This document shows, one piece after another, positions 46,980 through 59,860 of a stretch of 64,000 nucleotides of DNA; the stretch's first letter is position 1, and every line of letters begins with the position of its first letter. The DNA is from Gibbula magus. Taxonomy: Eukaryota; Mollusca; Gastropoda; Trochida; Trochidae. The position numbers and the translations under genes are program-made. The notes beneath the pieces were generated by a model that saw only the letters and a program-made list of their open reading frames with translations, was not told the origin of the DNA and searched no databases. The stretch is taken from contig OW388293.1 of NCBI GenBank assembly GCA_936450465.1, forward strand, positions 82,606,134 through 82,670,133, given 5' to 3'.

Positions 46980-49200
46980 CTGAAATAAAACAATACTGAT
47001 ATGTCAAGATGAAACACACTGAACTGAATGCTGGGTTAATTTGGATTCTGTCTGCTTCACAATGCCTGGTTACTTTATGGGAATTGATTCAATATCCCTG
47101 ACAACAGTCAGACATACATGACTGTTTGAAATGTCTTCATCCATTCATATAAGTTAAATGCACAAATCAATGCCTGTATTTGAAGCAACATACTGTGAAT
47201 GAATTAAACGTAACGTAAATGTATATATTAAAACATTGTAATATGTGTCATATGTTAGGGTAAGGGTTACATAACATTTTCCCTCACAACCATTGGTTTC
47301 CTGATTATTGTATGTCAGCATCTGTGACGTCATGGATACAATGCACATCCTATTGAACCTGACAGTGACATCAGCCAGTTGCAAGTCTCACACAATCACA
47401 TAGTAAAATAAATTAACAGAAAAACAGATTGTACTCTTTTCTTGCATGAACATGCAAATGATTTCTTGTCACCAATGACCACCTCAGGGTTATCATTGAT
47501 GAAATAGAAAGCATTAGAATGGTTTTATCATTTGCTGAATGTGACGGATGTGCTATCATTGATGTCAAAGGGCGACTTGATACGGGAATATAAATATGGA
47601 GAAAATTGCAGAGTAGTTACATAGGACTCATAGGGTTGCATGTTCTGAAATAGTTAACTTACTGTTTTTTTTATTGTGGGTTTTTACGCAAGTTTAATGT
47701 TTATCTATGGTATTTTTTTATTCTACAGATTAACACTTTGATCTTGTTATTGAGATGCTTACAAATAGTTTGCAGTTGAAAGAGTTAAATAGGCTGACTT
47801 GTTCAATTGCTGCAAAGATAGAGTGTTTCTAAAAGTATTGTTTAATCTCCTTTCATCATTAGAAGATACACTTTTGATCGAAGATTTTTATAGTCGGACA
47901 CTATATACACTTTATTTATTCATCAACTCATGATCGAACTCCAGAAATGTATTTAGATAACTACATTATAACATAAGGTTTGTCACTACAAGATTTGTAT
48001 ATGGATAAGATAGATTCACCATATCTGTGCACTGAATCTGGAATGCAAAACCCACCTGTACTCAACGAGATAGCAATAGTAAGCAAGTTCTGGGCAGTCA
48101 CAGCGTGGTCACTGTTGATGAACAAATTATTGAATGTGTAATTAACATCAAACAATTGAAAAAGTAAAAGTACTTTGTTTTCACCATTTACTAGACCAAT
48201 TATTTACTTATGCTTATTCATCATACTGGGACAAGTCTATTAGTCGTAGTCTATAGTACTATATCGTATATACAATACAATATATGAATATGGCTGGAGT
48301 TCATTTCAAAATATAAGTATACTGTTCCATTTGACATTGTCAAAGCAAACTTTTTTCATAATTCATGAACTGCCCATAAAAGACTAGTGCATTTAGTTTG
48401 GAAGTAGTTTTATTGTAAGTTAAAAAAGGTCATGATTAAAAACAAATCTTCTAAATGATCACGACACATTTTGACTTTTATTCACCACTTACTGCTCATT
48501 CAATAGCAAATAGATCTATAAATGTCCAATAAGAGGCATTTTACTGACATTTATGACCAGATGGAATTGGAGTCGGTATACTTACCTCAAGAAGACTACA
48601 AACGAGTCAGTCTTGTGATTGCTGCAATCCCTGAAATACATGGGATTTCTCACATACATCAATAGAATATCAAATATCTCCTTTACTCAAAAAATGAACA
48701 CTGAAGTACCAGCTTGGGAGCTATGGTATCTGATTTATCAATAGCAAATTGATATCTTGATAGATTGTTGCCCACAACATTCATTTAAACATCTCATTCA
48801 TAAAGTGTGTCCTTCCTTCTAGATAAATTGTTTACAATCAGCTACAACCAATACAAGGAATACCAATATATATTATCAGAGACACACCAAGTCAGTTAAT
48901 ATACTAGTTCAAATTCATTGATACGCTACAAGAGTAACGGTTTTATATGTATCTATGAATAACAGAATAGATGAATTATGATGTTGGTGTAAAAGTCTGA
49001 CTTATTCCTGTCTACAAACCTCATTTCGGTAAAACATCAACTTTGATCCCACACTGACTTAAGAGGAAACGATGCGTAATTTGTCACAGCAGCTGCAGTC
49101 ACTTTCCGTTTGGGTAAGGATAAATTGCCATATGTGTTGATTCTTAATTTAATCTTAACATGAAAACATGTACCAAAAGATGCTTTCATGTGTGAGATCA
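46980..49200. other. Unique AT-rich interval, nothing recognised
   Basis: No supported gene, RNA or strong repeat. Reading frames stay below about 80 codons. Confidence 0.45.
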
Positions 49201-49210
49201 ATTAAATTTT

Positions 49211-49528
49211 GGGGCGGGATAGCGCAGTGGTTAGCGCGTTCGGCTTTGGATCAAGAGGTACAGGGTTCGAATCCCGCCAGGGGCACGGCAACTTTGTCTG
49301 CAGAAGAGAACTGTTCTACACGCAGTAAGGTTTGGGTGCAATGCTACACTGAATTTCAATGTAGTACCACCCATGGTTCGCTAGTTCAAGCCGTTGTTCG
49401 CAGGTTTCACCGCAATGCATAGCTACATGGCGTTGCGGGCTTTCTCCCTGCAATAATACTAGCAGCCGCAATATAAGTGAAATACTCTTGAAAGCGGCGT
49501 TAAACCTTAACTCACTCACTCACTCACT
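49211..49528 (+). mobile_element. Full-length tRNA-derived SINE
   Basis: The head contains an A box (TAGCGCAGTGGTTAGCGCG) and a B box (GGTTCGAATCC) in tRNA-like spacing. A body follows with AGTACCACCCATGGTTCGCT and CATGGCGTTGCGGGC. The 3' end, GAAAGCGGCGTTAAACC, is followed by an (ACTC)n tail. The overall length is about 320 bp. A second, 5'-truncated copy is at 57870-58027. Such SINEs are familiar from gastropod genomes. Frames crossing it, such as 49168-49422, are artefacts. Confidence 0.88.
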
Positions 49529-49689
49529 AAATTATCTTTAGAGAGAATTAAATCAATGCTATCGATGGTTATAATTGTTCACAGTTATCTGTTGACATAG
49601 TATAAACGTTCATTTTCAGAATAGTACATACACATCAAATTTCCTTTAATGCGAACGTTTGCAGATGCAGATTACAAGACTGTGATTAA

Positions 49690-49770
49690 AATTTTCAATG
49701 AAGAAATTGACTAACCTTGTTCTTCCTCATCAGATTAGCTTCTAAAATGTATGTCAAGGAAATGTATACA
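49690..49770 (+). mobile_element. Fragment of the GAAACGTC repeat family (3' end)
   Basis: AATGAAGAAATTGACTAACC, TTGTTCTTCCTCATCA and AGCTTCTAAAATGTATGTCAAG parallel 2370-2437 (AAGAAGTTGACTATCC, TTGTTCTTATTCATCA, AGCTTCTAAAATGCCTCTCAAAG). Only the terminal part is present. From 49770 to 51230 I see nothing further. Confidence 0.55.
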
Positions 49771-52344
49771 ACCATTTGGGAAAATATAACTAATAATAAC
49801 CCTTTTGCAACTATCTAATATATTGATTGATAATTTCTATTAAAAAATGAAAAATGTTGAAAGACATTTGATTATCATCTTCCCCCTTATCAACATTTTG
49901 AATCAGCTATTCTTATGGCGGATCAATGTTATAATTATTACTTTACATGACTGTAAAACGGATATTCAAAGAATAATGGATGATACCCCACGTTCATACT
50001 GACCCTACAAAGGAGGATGTCACTGTAACTTTCCTCTGACGTGTATGCAATCTTGGAGTGTGGAATAGGGGAACCAACAACCCATGTAAATGAAGATAGG
50101 TTTGGCATATTTGAAATAAAGGCTTAGGAGAAGAAACGTTTGTCACATTTACACTTTACCATAAACTTAAATTGACACGATATAGACCTCTTGATTAAGC
50201 GTCCTATGATTACTCGAATTAAGTTTTTAGTTTAATTTTGTTTTTCTTATCAGCAGCCAATCAAGTTATATCAATATATTTGAGGTCGCTATATTAAAAT
50301 GGGGAAAATCTCATTTGAACGCAGCATGACACTCTAATGGACTTCTCATGTTAATGACCGGAGAACAATACAGTCTACAATCACACAAAACCACTTATTA
50401 AAACCTAATTCATAATATATCCAGACCTATAATTCCTAGCAACACACGTCAAGTTATGAATCATTGTTACGTGTTTGTCTCCCCCATTTGGATATCATAA
50501 ACTTGATGTCAAATCAGTAATGCTATTTTCTAGAAGTTGGTGTTTTGAGAAATACAATTTTGTGATTGGTTTCCCCCAATATCTCACACCTACTGTGTGC
50601 CCTCATCTGTCTCCCTGGCTAATTTACTTACCAATCTTACAAAAACAATTCAACATGAATCATTTCTCATTCATTCTTCATCATGCTTACAAATTATCAG
50701 CGAATACAAAATGTTTGTAAACCATATAACCAACAGATAGACGTTATGATGTTTTCATTATCCTTTTAAATATTAAAAATGTTAATTGGATGCACATGAT
50801 CTACATCCTTTTCAGCTAGATTTAAGGTTTATGAGCAATGGACTTTATTTCTTATGAAACATGATAACATTAATATTAGAATATTACGAACATTATCATC
50901 TTACATGTAATTGTCATAATCTGAACAAAACATAATCTTCGGCTTTTAGAATTTTGAAATTTGTATTATATAGTTACAACTGAATATTGTAAGTAAGTAA
51001 AGTAAGATTACTTATTACTAATGCTTTTTATTTTCCTGGACAATATTTTGGCTACAATATATCACGACAAATATTCAGAATGACTGCTTTTCAAATTGAA
51101 AGTGAATCCTTTGGATCAATACAATATCAAAATCGCTTTTTGAATTTCTGTGATATTGCGAATGTAAGTCATTAGTTTTGAATGTCTGTGATATTGGGAA
51201 TATAATGTATTATTTTCTGTTCGTTTAGGGGAAATCATTATATAGAAAACAAAAACACCGCTGTTAACTTGAGGACATTGTCTATACTGATCAAACTTAC
51301 TGGCATAAACAATGCAGCAAACAATCTTACATATCATGTAGATATATATTAAACTACAGAAAGATTTGTATAGTTCAATAATATAACGTATATCTGCTTA
51401 CGGATAAAGAAACCAATCTCAGGAAGACATCAACTTGATTAAATTTCCAAGTCTAGACTCATTACTTTGAACCATTCAGCACATTTCGATTTCATCTGCT
51501 TATTTTTCCCTTTATGCAGAGATAAAGCTGGTAAAGAACAGTGGCAAGCAGGACACTTGGCTCCAAGGCTTAACTAGAAGCGGAACATATGCATATATGC
51601 GTATAGAACACATGAATATTAGATACATAATTGAGACTTCGATGGCGATGAAAACTTAATTATACACACATTAATGTTGCTCTAATGCACCCTACATATT
51701 TAAATGGCATTAAATATAATAATAAAATCATCCGAATCTACACAATATCAAATTGGACATGCTTTATGTGAACACTGTAGGGGGAAAAGGATAAGTAATT
51801 AATGTTTGTTGTTCAAATATTGTAGATAGCTATGATCTTTCCCACCAACTAATAAATGTTGTTTGTTCAATAAATTCAAATTTCAGAACCAACATAGTAT
51901 GTTTTACCTTCTGTGTGAGAGAGATGCATACCATATAGGACAAGATTTTGCATTATCATGAATAAGTGTTTGATCACTAAGAATCTTAATGCTTCGTAAG
52001 TAGAGGAGATAAACTTCTAAAAGTATAAGCTATCTGTGCTAACACTGTACAGACGAAGATGTACCTCAATCAATAAATCAAATAAAGTATGAGGTTCAAA
52101 ACCACAACTTGAGAACGCTTCAAACTCAAAGTTTATTGAGATCCATTAACAAATATTACAACTGTCATATATGAGGAGTCATGCACTGAAGAGCATTGCA
52201 TTTGCTGGTAGGTTGAAGGAATCATTTTAAAAGTATTTGTTAATCTTAGCTCGATTCCTTTATTGACAGCATACCCGTTGCCATGCTGCAGACACAGGGA
52301 TAGCCCAGAGGGCCAAAAATGGTATTTGGATTTTATTTTTAAAA

Positions 52345-52560
52345 ACTGGTAATTACCACTTTTTTTTCGTAATTACCGCTTTGGAAAGCCCAGAAGGTTC
52401 ATAATGGTATTTTGAATTTTCTCTTTTGAACTAGTAATTACCCCTTTTTCCTGGTAATTATCACTTTAAAAACTGGTAATTATCACTTTTTTCTGGTTAT
52501 TACCACTTTTTAAAACTGGTTATTACCACTTTTGAAACTGGTAATTACAACTTTTGAAAA
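52345..52560. repeat. Left subterminal TGGTAATTACCA array
   Basis: About eight degenerate copies at 20-70 bp spacing of the near-palindrome AAACTGGTAATTACCACTTT. The matching array at 54655-54780 is in inverted relation. Candidate transposase-binding sites. Confidence 0.75.
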
Positions 52561-52854
52561 CAAAATTTGTATATATAAATCAATCATTTTGGATAGGACA
52601 GTTCTTAGAAGGCATGGCCCCAATGTAATCTGACACCAAAGTTTGGGAATTTTTACTATTCAAATAAGATGAAAACGTTGCAACAAATCTCAGTTGATTA
52701 AACTTTGACTTTGAGTGGTGCAGGATTCGTTATCATCTAGAGTCATTTTTTGTTTAATAAAACATACTCTTTTCAAGTGTTGTTGTTAGGCTAGTACATT
52801 CGTTTTTTATTCACTGACATGAAATTCACCTCATATTGATTGTAGAGATTTGTA

Positions 52855-53035
52855 AATACTATCTCTCCCTCTCTACTCTGCTCCACTCATCTCCTCTCCA
52901 ATCAACTCAAAGCCGTTCCACATAGATCTTCACTTCACTTAACTTCACTCAGATTCTCTGCTCACTCCTCTCAAATCCAATCACTCCACTCAACTCAACT
53001 CTGTTCTGCTCACTCATTCCGTTCCTCTCATATAT
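52855..53035 (+). repeat. Pyrimidine-rich tract
   Basis: CTCT/CTCACT/CCACTC-type sequence dominates the plus strand here. After a short AT segment (53036-53070) the bias flips to purines on the same strand. Confidence 0.75.
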
Positions 53036-53084
53036 TATATTTTAATTCAATATGTTAACTAATTTTAAAGGGGGTTTGGGGTTG

Positions 53085-54560
53085 GAATGGGGGGTAGTAG
53101 AGAGAGAAGGGTGGTTGTGGGAGGAAACGAGTTTATAGGATAGGGAAAAAAGGGGGGTAGTTAAATAATTGGTAGGGAGATAAAGGGGTATGAAAGAGAG
53201 TGTATAGAGAGAAGAGGATAGTGAAAAAGAGTCTATAGAGAGAAGAGGAAGAGAGGATATGGAGAGAAGAGGGTGGTGGAAGAGAATGTATGGAGAGAAG
53301 AGGGAAGAGGAAGATAGTGTATAGAGAGGATGAGGTAGTGAAAGAGAGTGTAAAGAGAAGAGGGAAGTGGAATAGAGTGTATAGAGAGAAGAGAGTAATG
53401 AAAGATTGTATAGGAAGAAGAAAGTAGAGGAAGAGAGAAGATGATAGTGGAATAGAGTGTATAGACAGAAAAGGGTAGTGGAAGAAAGTGTCTAGAGAAA
53501 AGGGTAGTGGAAAAGAGTGTATGGAGAAAATAGAGTATAGAGAGGAGAGGGTAGTAGAAGAGAGTATAGAGAGGAGATGGTAGTAGAAGAGAGTATAGAG
53601 AGGAGAGGGTAGTAGAAGAGAGTATAGAGAGGAGAGGGTAGTAGAAGAGAGTATAGAGAGGAGATGGTAGTAGAAGAGAGTATAGAGAGGAGATGGTAGT
53701 AGAAGAGAGTATAGAGAGGACAGGGTAGTAGAAGAGAGTATAGAGAGGAGAGGGTAGTAGACGAGAGTATAGAGAGGAGAGGGTAGTAGAAGAGAGTATA
53801 GAGAGGAGAGGGTAGTAGAAGAGAGTATAGAGAGGAGAGGGTAGTAGAAGAGAGTATAGAGAGGAGAGGGTAGTAGAAGAGAATGTATAGAGAAGAGGAG
53901 AGTGTATATAGAATACGGTAGTGGAAGAGAGAGAGTATAGAAAAGAGGGTAGTGGAAAAGAGTGTAAAGAGAGAATAGGGTAGAGAAAGAGAGAGAGTAT
54001 AGGGAGAAGAGGGTACAGGAAGAGTGCGTATACGTATATAGAATAGGGTAGAGAAAGAGAGTGTATAAAGAGAAGAGGGTAGACGGAGAGAGCGTATAAA
54101 GAATAGGGTAGAGAAAGAGTGCATATTGAGAGGAGAGGGTAGTGGAAGAGTGCATATAGAGAGGAGAGGGTAGTGGAAGAGAGTGTATAGAGATAAGAGG
54201 GTAGTGGAAGATAGTGTATAGAGAGAAGATGGTAGAGGAAGAGAGCGTATAGAGAATAGGGTAGTGTAAGATAGTGTAGTGGAAGAGTAGTGGAAGAGAG
54301 TGTATAGATAAAAGGGTAGTGGAAGATAGAGTATAGACAATAGGGTAGTGAAAGAGAAGGTATGAAGAAAAGAGGGTGCAGAAAGAGAGTGTATAGAGAA
54401 TAGGGTAGCGGTAGAGAGTGTCAAGAGAGAATAGGGTAATGAACGAGCGTGTATAGAAAGAAGAGGCCAGGGTAGTGGAAGAGAGGGTATGGACAAACGT
54501 GGTTGTGAAAGAGTGTGTAGAAACAGAATCGGGAGATAAGAAGAGGGAAGGACGATTTAA
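53085..54560 (+). repeat. Polypurine tract with 29-bp minisatellite
   Basis: About 1.45 kb is overwhelmingly A/G on the plus strand, broken mainly by single T residues in TAT and GT. Between about 53530 and 53880 it is a regular 29-bp array: GGGTAGTAGAAGAGAG starts at 53781, 53810 and 53839. Both flanks hold looser 30-45-bp variants. The complementary strand gives stop-free frames of 340 and 334 codons (53133-54155 and 53492-54496) made of LYTLF/YPLLS-type repeats. These are products of the repeat and are not called as genes. Confidence 0.9.
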
Positions 54561-54654
54561 TCAATCCTTCATTTTTCTTCTTGGACAACATCCTGACTCC
54601 TTCGAAACTTCTCTAACCAAATTATAAATAAGTCCTTTATATACTACTGTGTAC

Positions 54655-54790
54655 TCAAAACTGGTAACTAGTTTCAAAAGTGGTAATTATCAGTTTCAAA
54701 AATTGTAATTACCAGTTTCAAAAGTGGTAATTACCAGTTACAAAAGTGGTAATTACAAGAAAAAAGTGGTAACTATCAGTTTTTAAAAAG
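54655..54790. repeat. Right subterminal TGGTAATTACCA array
   Basis: Six or seven copies of AAAAGTGGTAATTACCAGTT and variants, in the opposite orientation to the left array. Confidence 0.75.
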
Positions 54791-55945
54791 AAATATCAAA
54801 ATATCATTTTGGGCCCTCTGGGCTTTAGTAATAAATTTTATTTAGTTTATTGCCATCACTCAAAAAGAGTGATATATATTTATATTTGCTACTCTACGAT
54901 TACAATCTGACTCTATAGTTGTTTTTCTATCACAATATTCAGTTCAAATTCTGACAATTTCATTTAATGAAGACATACTTTAGGATATTTTGCTGAATGT
55001 GCTTAATTACCTAGAAACATCGTATGCACCATGAATGGCCCATAACGAACCATATGTCTCGATCACTGCATTACCTTCCAGCTGTTTGCAGAAACAGACG
55101 GTGGTGACATATTCGTCTTTGGATCTACATAATTTATGTTATCTATAACCTAAATGTAAATACATATTCGACAATGATGAGAAACATTTGTCATGGCTAT
55201 TTGTTTCTGTCCATGTTTGCCCAGTTAACTACATGAACAGCACCCCGAGGCTGACCTTTGATTTCTCTCTTGATTACAGATCACATCCTAGATCCGGGAT
55301 AAACACAATGAAACACTCCAACTGCCTGCAGGCTGCTTTGGTCACAAAGGATTTCCTCTATTTTAGGTCACTGGTGTTATCGTCATACAGGTCTCCCTAT
55401 CAACACTTTGGATCAACTACATGTACAATGTAACAATTGTGTCTGATACACGTGGACACGTTTTGGACACAGATCAAATATATACTTGGAAGTACTGTTT
55501 ACATTAAATAATAAACCTGAATACATTAACAATTCAATTATACATTGTGTCTCAACACTGTACTATTGTTAACAGAAATAGCATTCTACCATACCTCGAG
55601 GCTGACTGTATAACGTCCGGTTGAATGGAGAATCTGTCCTGACCGTAGGTCAGTGTATCACCATGCAGTGTAAGTTGTATATACATTCCCTTTGGGTTCT
55701 TAGACAATTGCTTCACCTCAAGTAAGCCACTGCATATCTGTTTGTTAAACAACTCACTCTCATCTCTGTGACAATTTAAATAGAATGTCCATTCTTCTAA
55801 CTTTCGAAATTCGGTTCAACACGATCGCTCGAATTTCCTGAAGATAATCAGCAAGCATATGCAGCCAGTGATCAATACCAATTCTTTCCTTTTAAGTGTT
55901 TTTTGAGTGTTTTTGATTTCTGGAAAGAAAACATAGAGGATACGA

Positions 55946-56061
55946 CCTTCTATTGAATACCATTTTTATCAAACGAGTTCATAATTTTGTATAAAACGAC
56001 CAAAAGCGAGTTTGACACCAAATTATTAACGAGTTTAATAAAAATGGTATTACATAGAAGG
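55946..56061. mobile_element. 116-bp MITE-like hairpin
   Basis: Arms 55946-55977 (CCTTCTATTGAATACC...) and 56030-56061 pair over about 32 bp with a few mismatches, and weaker pairing continues inward. Shortly downstream (56150-56200) two GTGACG motifs occur, and 56215-56275 matches 46850-46910. Confidence 0.65.
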
Positions 56062-57869
56062 AAGTTTAGTATTCTGTGTATTTCTTGCCAACCTATAATC
56101 CAGCGATTTAGCTGATATATGGTTGAAATATTATTCCCGCAAGTCTGAAATCATTGTGACGACGTTACTCCCATTGTGACGTCATAACCACAATCTGTTG
56201 TCACTTTATACGTGCGGCGGTATTACACTAGTTTAATATTGTCATATAAATATTACACTGCAGTATCTTACACGAGCGAGAAATAATAACGTATCTCAAC
56301 CTTAACTCAAACATAGTGTAGTGTATGTATATATCTATATATCATTTGTCAAATACAGTTCAAGTAGATTAGTATATATTATCAGTAGTCGGTATTATTG
56401 TATACCAAAATCTACATTCGGACATATTCAGTATCTCCAAAATGTATACAACATCAAAGTCAAGTAATATAAGATAGTAACTTAAAATGCAAGCGTGAAC
56501 TTCACCCTCAGCTCAACTAAATCAAACAATTGCACGAACTACTTTCTGATTATGTAAATTTTATTACTTCGATACATACATCAACCAAAACGTCAATAAT
56601 TATGTGATATTATTGAAACATAAATAAAGTGATTATGTGTAATTATGTTCACGTCAGTGATTCTGAGAGTTGTTTTTGTGTTTTTTATTAGTACGCTTTG
56701 GTATTACTTCAAAGTACAAACAACTAAACAGAGTCAGCGATGTGTTTAAGTGTTTTATCTTAACATTGTTACGTCATGTTGACTGCAGGTAGTATTACGA
56801 TATTTTTCAGACGTCTTTAATATCCAATCTCCCTCAGGCATTGAAATCAGGTGTTGCAAGATAAGTTATGTATGTCCTTTAATGGCTTATTAATTAATTT
56901 GGGCAGTAAGTCTAAACTGACATATTCACAATATTATCTGGTTTATTCGTTATCAGGGATGAGTCACCTACTGAACAGTTCTTCTGCTGGAGACCAAATC
57001 CGGCCGGGATTTTTTTTGTATTCATACATTCCTTAAATTTCATTTTTGCTATTCCATGCCAAATATGTTGATTCCGCTTAAGTCATCTTGATAATATAAT
57101 TATACACAGCTTCACTACTGTTTATAATCAAATGTTTCCTTGGTATTTCATGTTGTTATTTCATGCAAGTTAGTTTAGTTGGCGAAATATATTATATTTT
57201 ACTTTGAACATAGAAATAAGTAAGAATAAAACGTGAAGCCTGAATCTATATATGAAGTTAAAGCAATAATGTTGTTAATTGGCGAATAAAGGTCAGAAGT
57301 ATATCTTTAATGTGCAGCCGCATTGTGAAAAAGTGTAAATATAGCAACTTCTTGGAAGAAATATACTTTCATTTCAAGGAAACGTGTACACTTGCGCCAA
57401 CTGACTAGTCAACAGTCATTAAAATATGTCCATTAGACAAATATATTGCATAAAGAGACAACTTTTCCTTCTCTTCATATTGTAATGAAAATTTTCAAAA
57501 AATTGTTCTTAACAATATTGACAATTAATTTTAATTATTTTATTATATTAGTTTTGTATATTGTCATTGTCAATTTGTCATTTTTTCAAGCTATATTGAT
57601 CTTTTTACTTTGCTTAATTCTAACGATCAACATTGTCAAGTTATTCAACTGAGAAGCAATACTTTAAGATCGCTATACAGGGCATATTTTGATCATAGTC
57701 AGACATTCACTGGCAGATTTGACAGGAAATGAACTAATCTTGTAGATCTCAACAGTAAAGTTCATTTGACTTCATATTTTCATTGCCTCTTGACAAGGGG
57801 GGCTACTCCCGTGCTGACTTGTACTATTCGCAGAGGATGATACAAATGCTTTCTTCTCAAACGTCAACT

Positions 57870-58027
57870 TAGTACCACCCATGGTTCGCTAGTTCCAGCC
57901 GATGCTCGCAGGTTTCACCGCAGTGCATATCCACATGGCGTTGCGGGCTTTCTCCCTGCCATAATACTAGCAGCCGCGATATAAGTGAAATACTCTTGAA
58001 AGCGGCGTTAAACCCCAACTCACTCAC
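57870..58027 (+). mobile_element. 5'-truncated SINE copy
   Basis: From TAGTACCACCCATGGTTCGC to GAAAGCGGCGTTAAACCCC and the ACTCACTCAC tail, it matches 49360-49528 closely but lacks the tRNA-like head. Copy 1 of the duplication (near 36250) has no SINE, so insertion followed the duplication. Confidence 0.85.
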
Positions 58028-59860
58028 ATGTGTAGTTTTGTTAGGAAAAGTGTTTGAACTTGCCAGAAGGTCATTATCACTAAAGTTTAAGCAGGGTGAG
58101 AAAACGTCAGCTAAGAATCTTCTTTTTTTATTTTATTAGTTATTGTTAAAGTGAATGAAAATTACCACGCAATTTGTAAATGATCAACAGACTCAAAACC
58201 TATGCATTAGTAGTGATGATTATTTTTAATAATACAAAATATAGTAATAATTTTAGCTTTGTTATAATGATTTTTATTGTAGAGTTGTCCTCAGTTGTTT
58301 TTGTTAATATAATCAGTCTTTGGTAAATTATGTTATGCATGTATGTATATGTTGTAAACATAACGAAGTGGATTGGTACACAAGCTGTAATAGCTTATCT
58401 GTGTATGTATGTTATATGTATGGTAAATAAAATCAAATGAATGAAGGTACCAACTATCTGTATATCTTATCTTCTCGGATGCGGTGGGAGAATAACACAA
58501 TGTGATCTTTGCAGTGGAAAATACTTAATACTTCATATTAATCAACGATTCTAAAAGCCTTTGCTGTCATCCAAATGTACCTGTTTTCAAAGGAATACAA
58601 CACGAAACTTCTTATGAAGTTGAATGATTGAATAACGTTCTGTTTAACCTGATGAAAGGTAAACATTTTCCCATCTGTCATGTTGTCAGTGGGATAGAGT
58701 TCAAAGATTCTGGTAGTTAACAGTTAAAGATTCTTACAATTGTGATTACTCAAAGCGGGGAAATATTTTTAAAATGACAACAGGGACATAACTATTTCAT
58801 CGGAAAACGTGCATATAGTTCTCTCTACCTCTCTATGACTGGTCAATTGTAGTGGATACATCCATCTTGTCATACTTTAAATAAAAGTGTAAGAATAACG
58901 CATTATATATAATAATAAATGAAGTAGTTTGGTTTTATTACAAAACGTCAATATTGAAAAAATACAGGTCTCTAATACAGGTTCTCTGCATAGCTCACTT
59001 GACAGCTGTCAGTTAAGTTCAGCAACAATGAACGAGGATGCCTGGAATATCTGAGAGTTTGAAGGGTTGATTCCTTGCCTAACATAGAGTCACATATAAG
59101 TTGTGAGAATTGTGATGTCACCTTTGTTATTCAAAATGTTCCTCTGTTCACATAGCAGTACAATTGGGTACCTGACATGGAAGTGAAGGCAATGTGACAG
59201 ATAACAATAATTGTCTTAATTGACAGTTAGATTGCATACTCTCAGTGAGTTGTAAATGAAAAAGGACCAGGGTAATAATGTGTATGCTTTTTGAACATGA
59301 CACCTTGTGGTGTAGAGTTCAGCGCTTTATAATCATCCAGCACTGTCGAGAAACGAAATAATGAGATTTAGATATTATTATAGTTGAACAGTTCAGTATC
59401 GACTATTCAATATCATAAGCACATTAAAAAGTCATTCGAAAATTACAATTTTATGACGGCAAACCAGTCCAGATTAAAAATTCATTGGGGGGTTGTCATC
59501 ACTTAAAGCTTTCTGAAGTTCAGTCTCGCTTGTAATATGCTAACATGGTAAGAGCGTCTGCAATGAGATAATGATTGTAGAATCGACTGTCACATCCCAC
59601 ATAATGACCCACTAAGGAGGAAAACTCAACCAGACTGGACTGATTACCTTCCAATCCAATCCTCACAGGTCTACTGCTTCAAATAACTCTATAATGACTC
59701 ATTAGACCCACAAAGGCTTGCTCCATCTCAATCATGTCTGCAATGACATTACGTGACCCTTTTAGAACAGATTTTTTATTTGAACCAAGCAATCAATTGT
59801 CTATGAATAAGATAAAAAGACAACCTGTTAACTTATTTATTGAATGTAAAGAAAGCACTG
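58025..59860 (+). repeat. Triplicated block, copy 3
   Basis: Closest to 36200-38250. The 59596-59858 part is nearly identical to 37980-38240 over about 260 bp, far above the surrounding similarity. That suggests local gene conversion or a conserved or recently spread repeat. Confidence 0.75.

Larger units (their letters stand above)
52312..54824. mobile_element. 2.5-kb non-autonomous TIR transposon with palindromic subterminal arrays and polypurine core
   Basis: The ends are inverted repeats: AGCCCAGAGGGCC at 52312 and its complement ending at 54824, with similarity continuing into AAAATG.TATTT. Comparison with copy 1 near 31140 places the insertion precisely. Inside each end lies an array of the palindromic motif TGGTAATTACCA joined to CAGTTT/AAAACTG and ACTTTT/AAAAGTG, about eight copies on the left (52345-52560) and six or seven on the right (54655-54780). 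The core is a pyrimidine-rich tract followed by about 1.45 kb of polypurine DNA. No transposase is present. A convincing target duplication could not be fixed. Confidence 0.75.

Noticed and set aside
49211..49285. Functional tRNA gene
   Set aside because: The A and B boxes are good, but a conserved SINE body and (ACTC)n tail follow directly, and the acceptor stem does not pair well.
53133..54496. Two overlapping long minus-strand reading frames (340 and 334 codons) rich in Leu, Ser, Tyr and Pro
   Set aside because: Their protein repeats are the three-frame translation of a 29-bp polypurine minisatellite, and two frames are open at once because the repeat contains no stop. There is no start context, domain or non-repetitive part.
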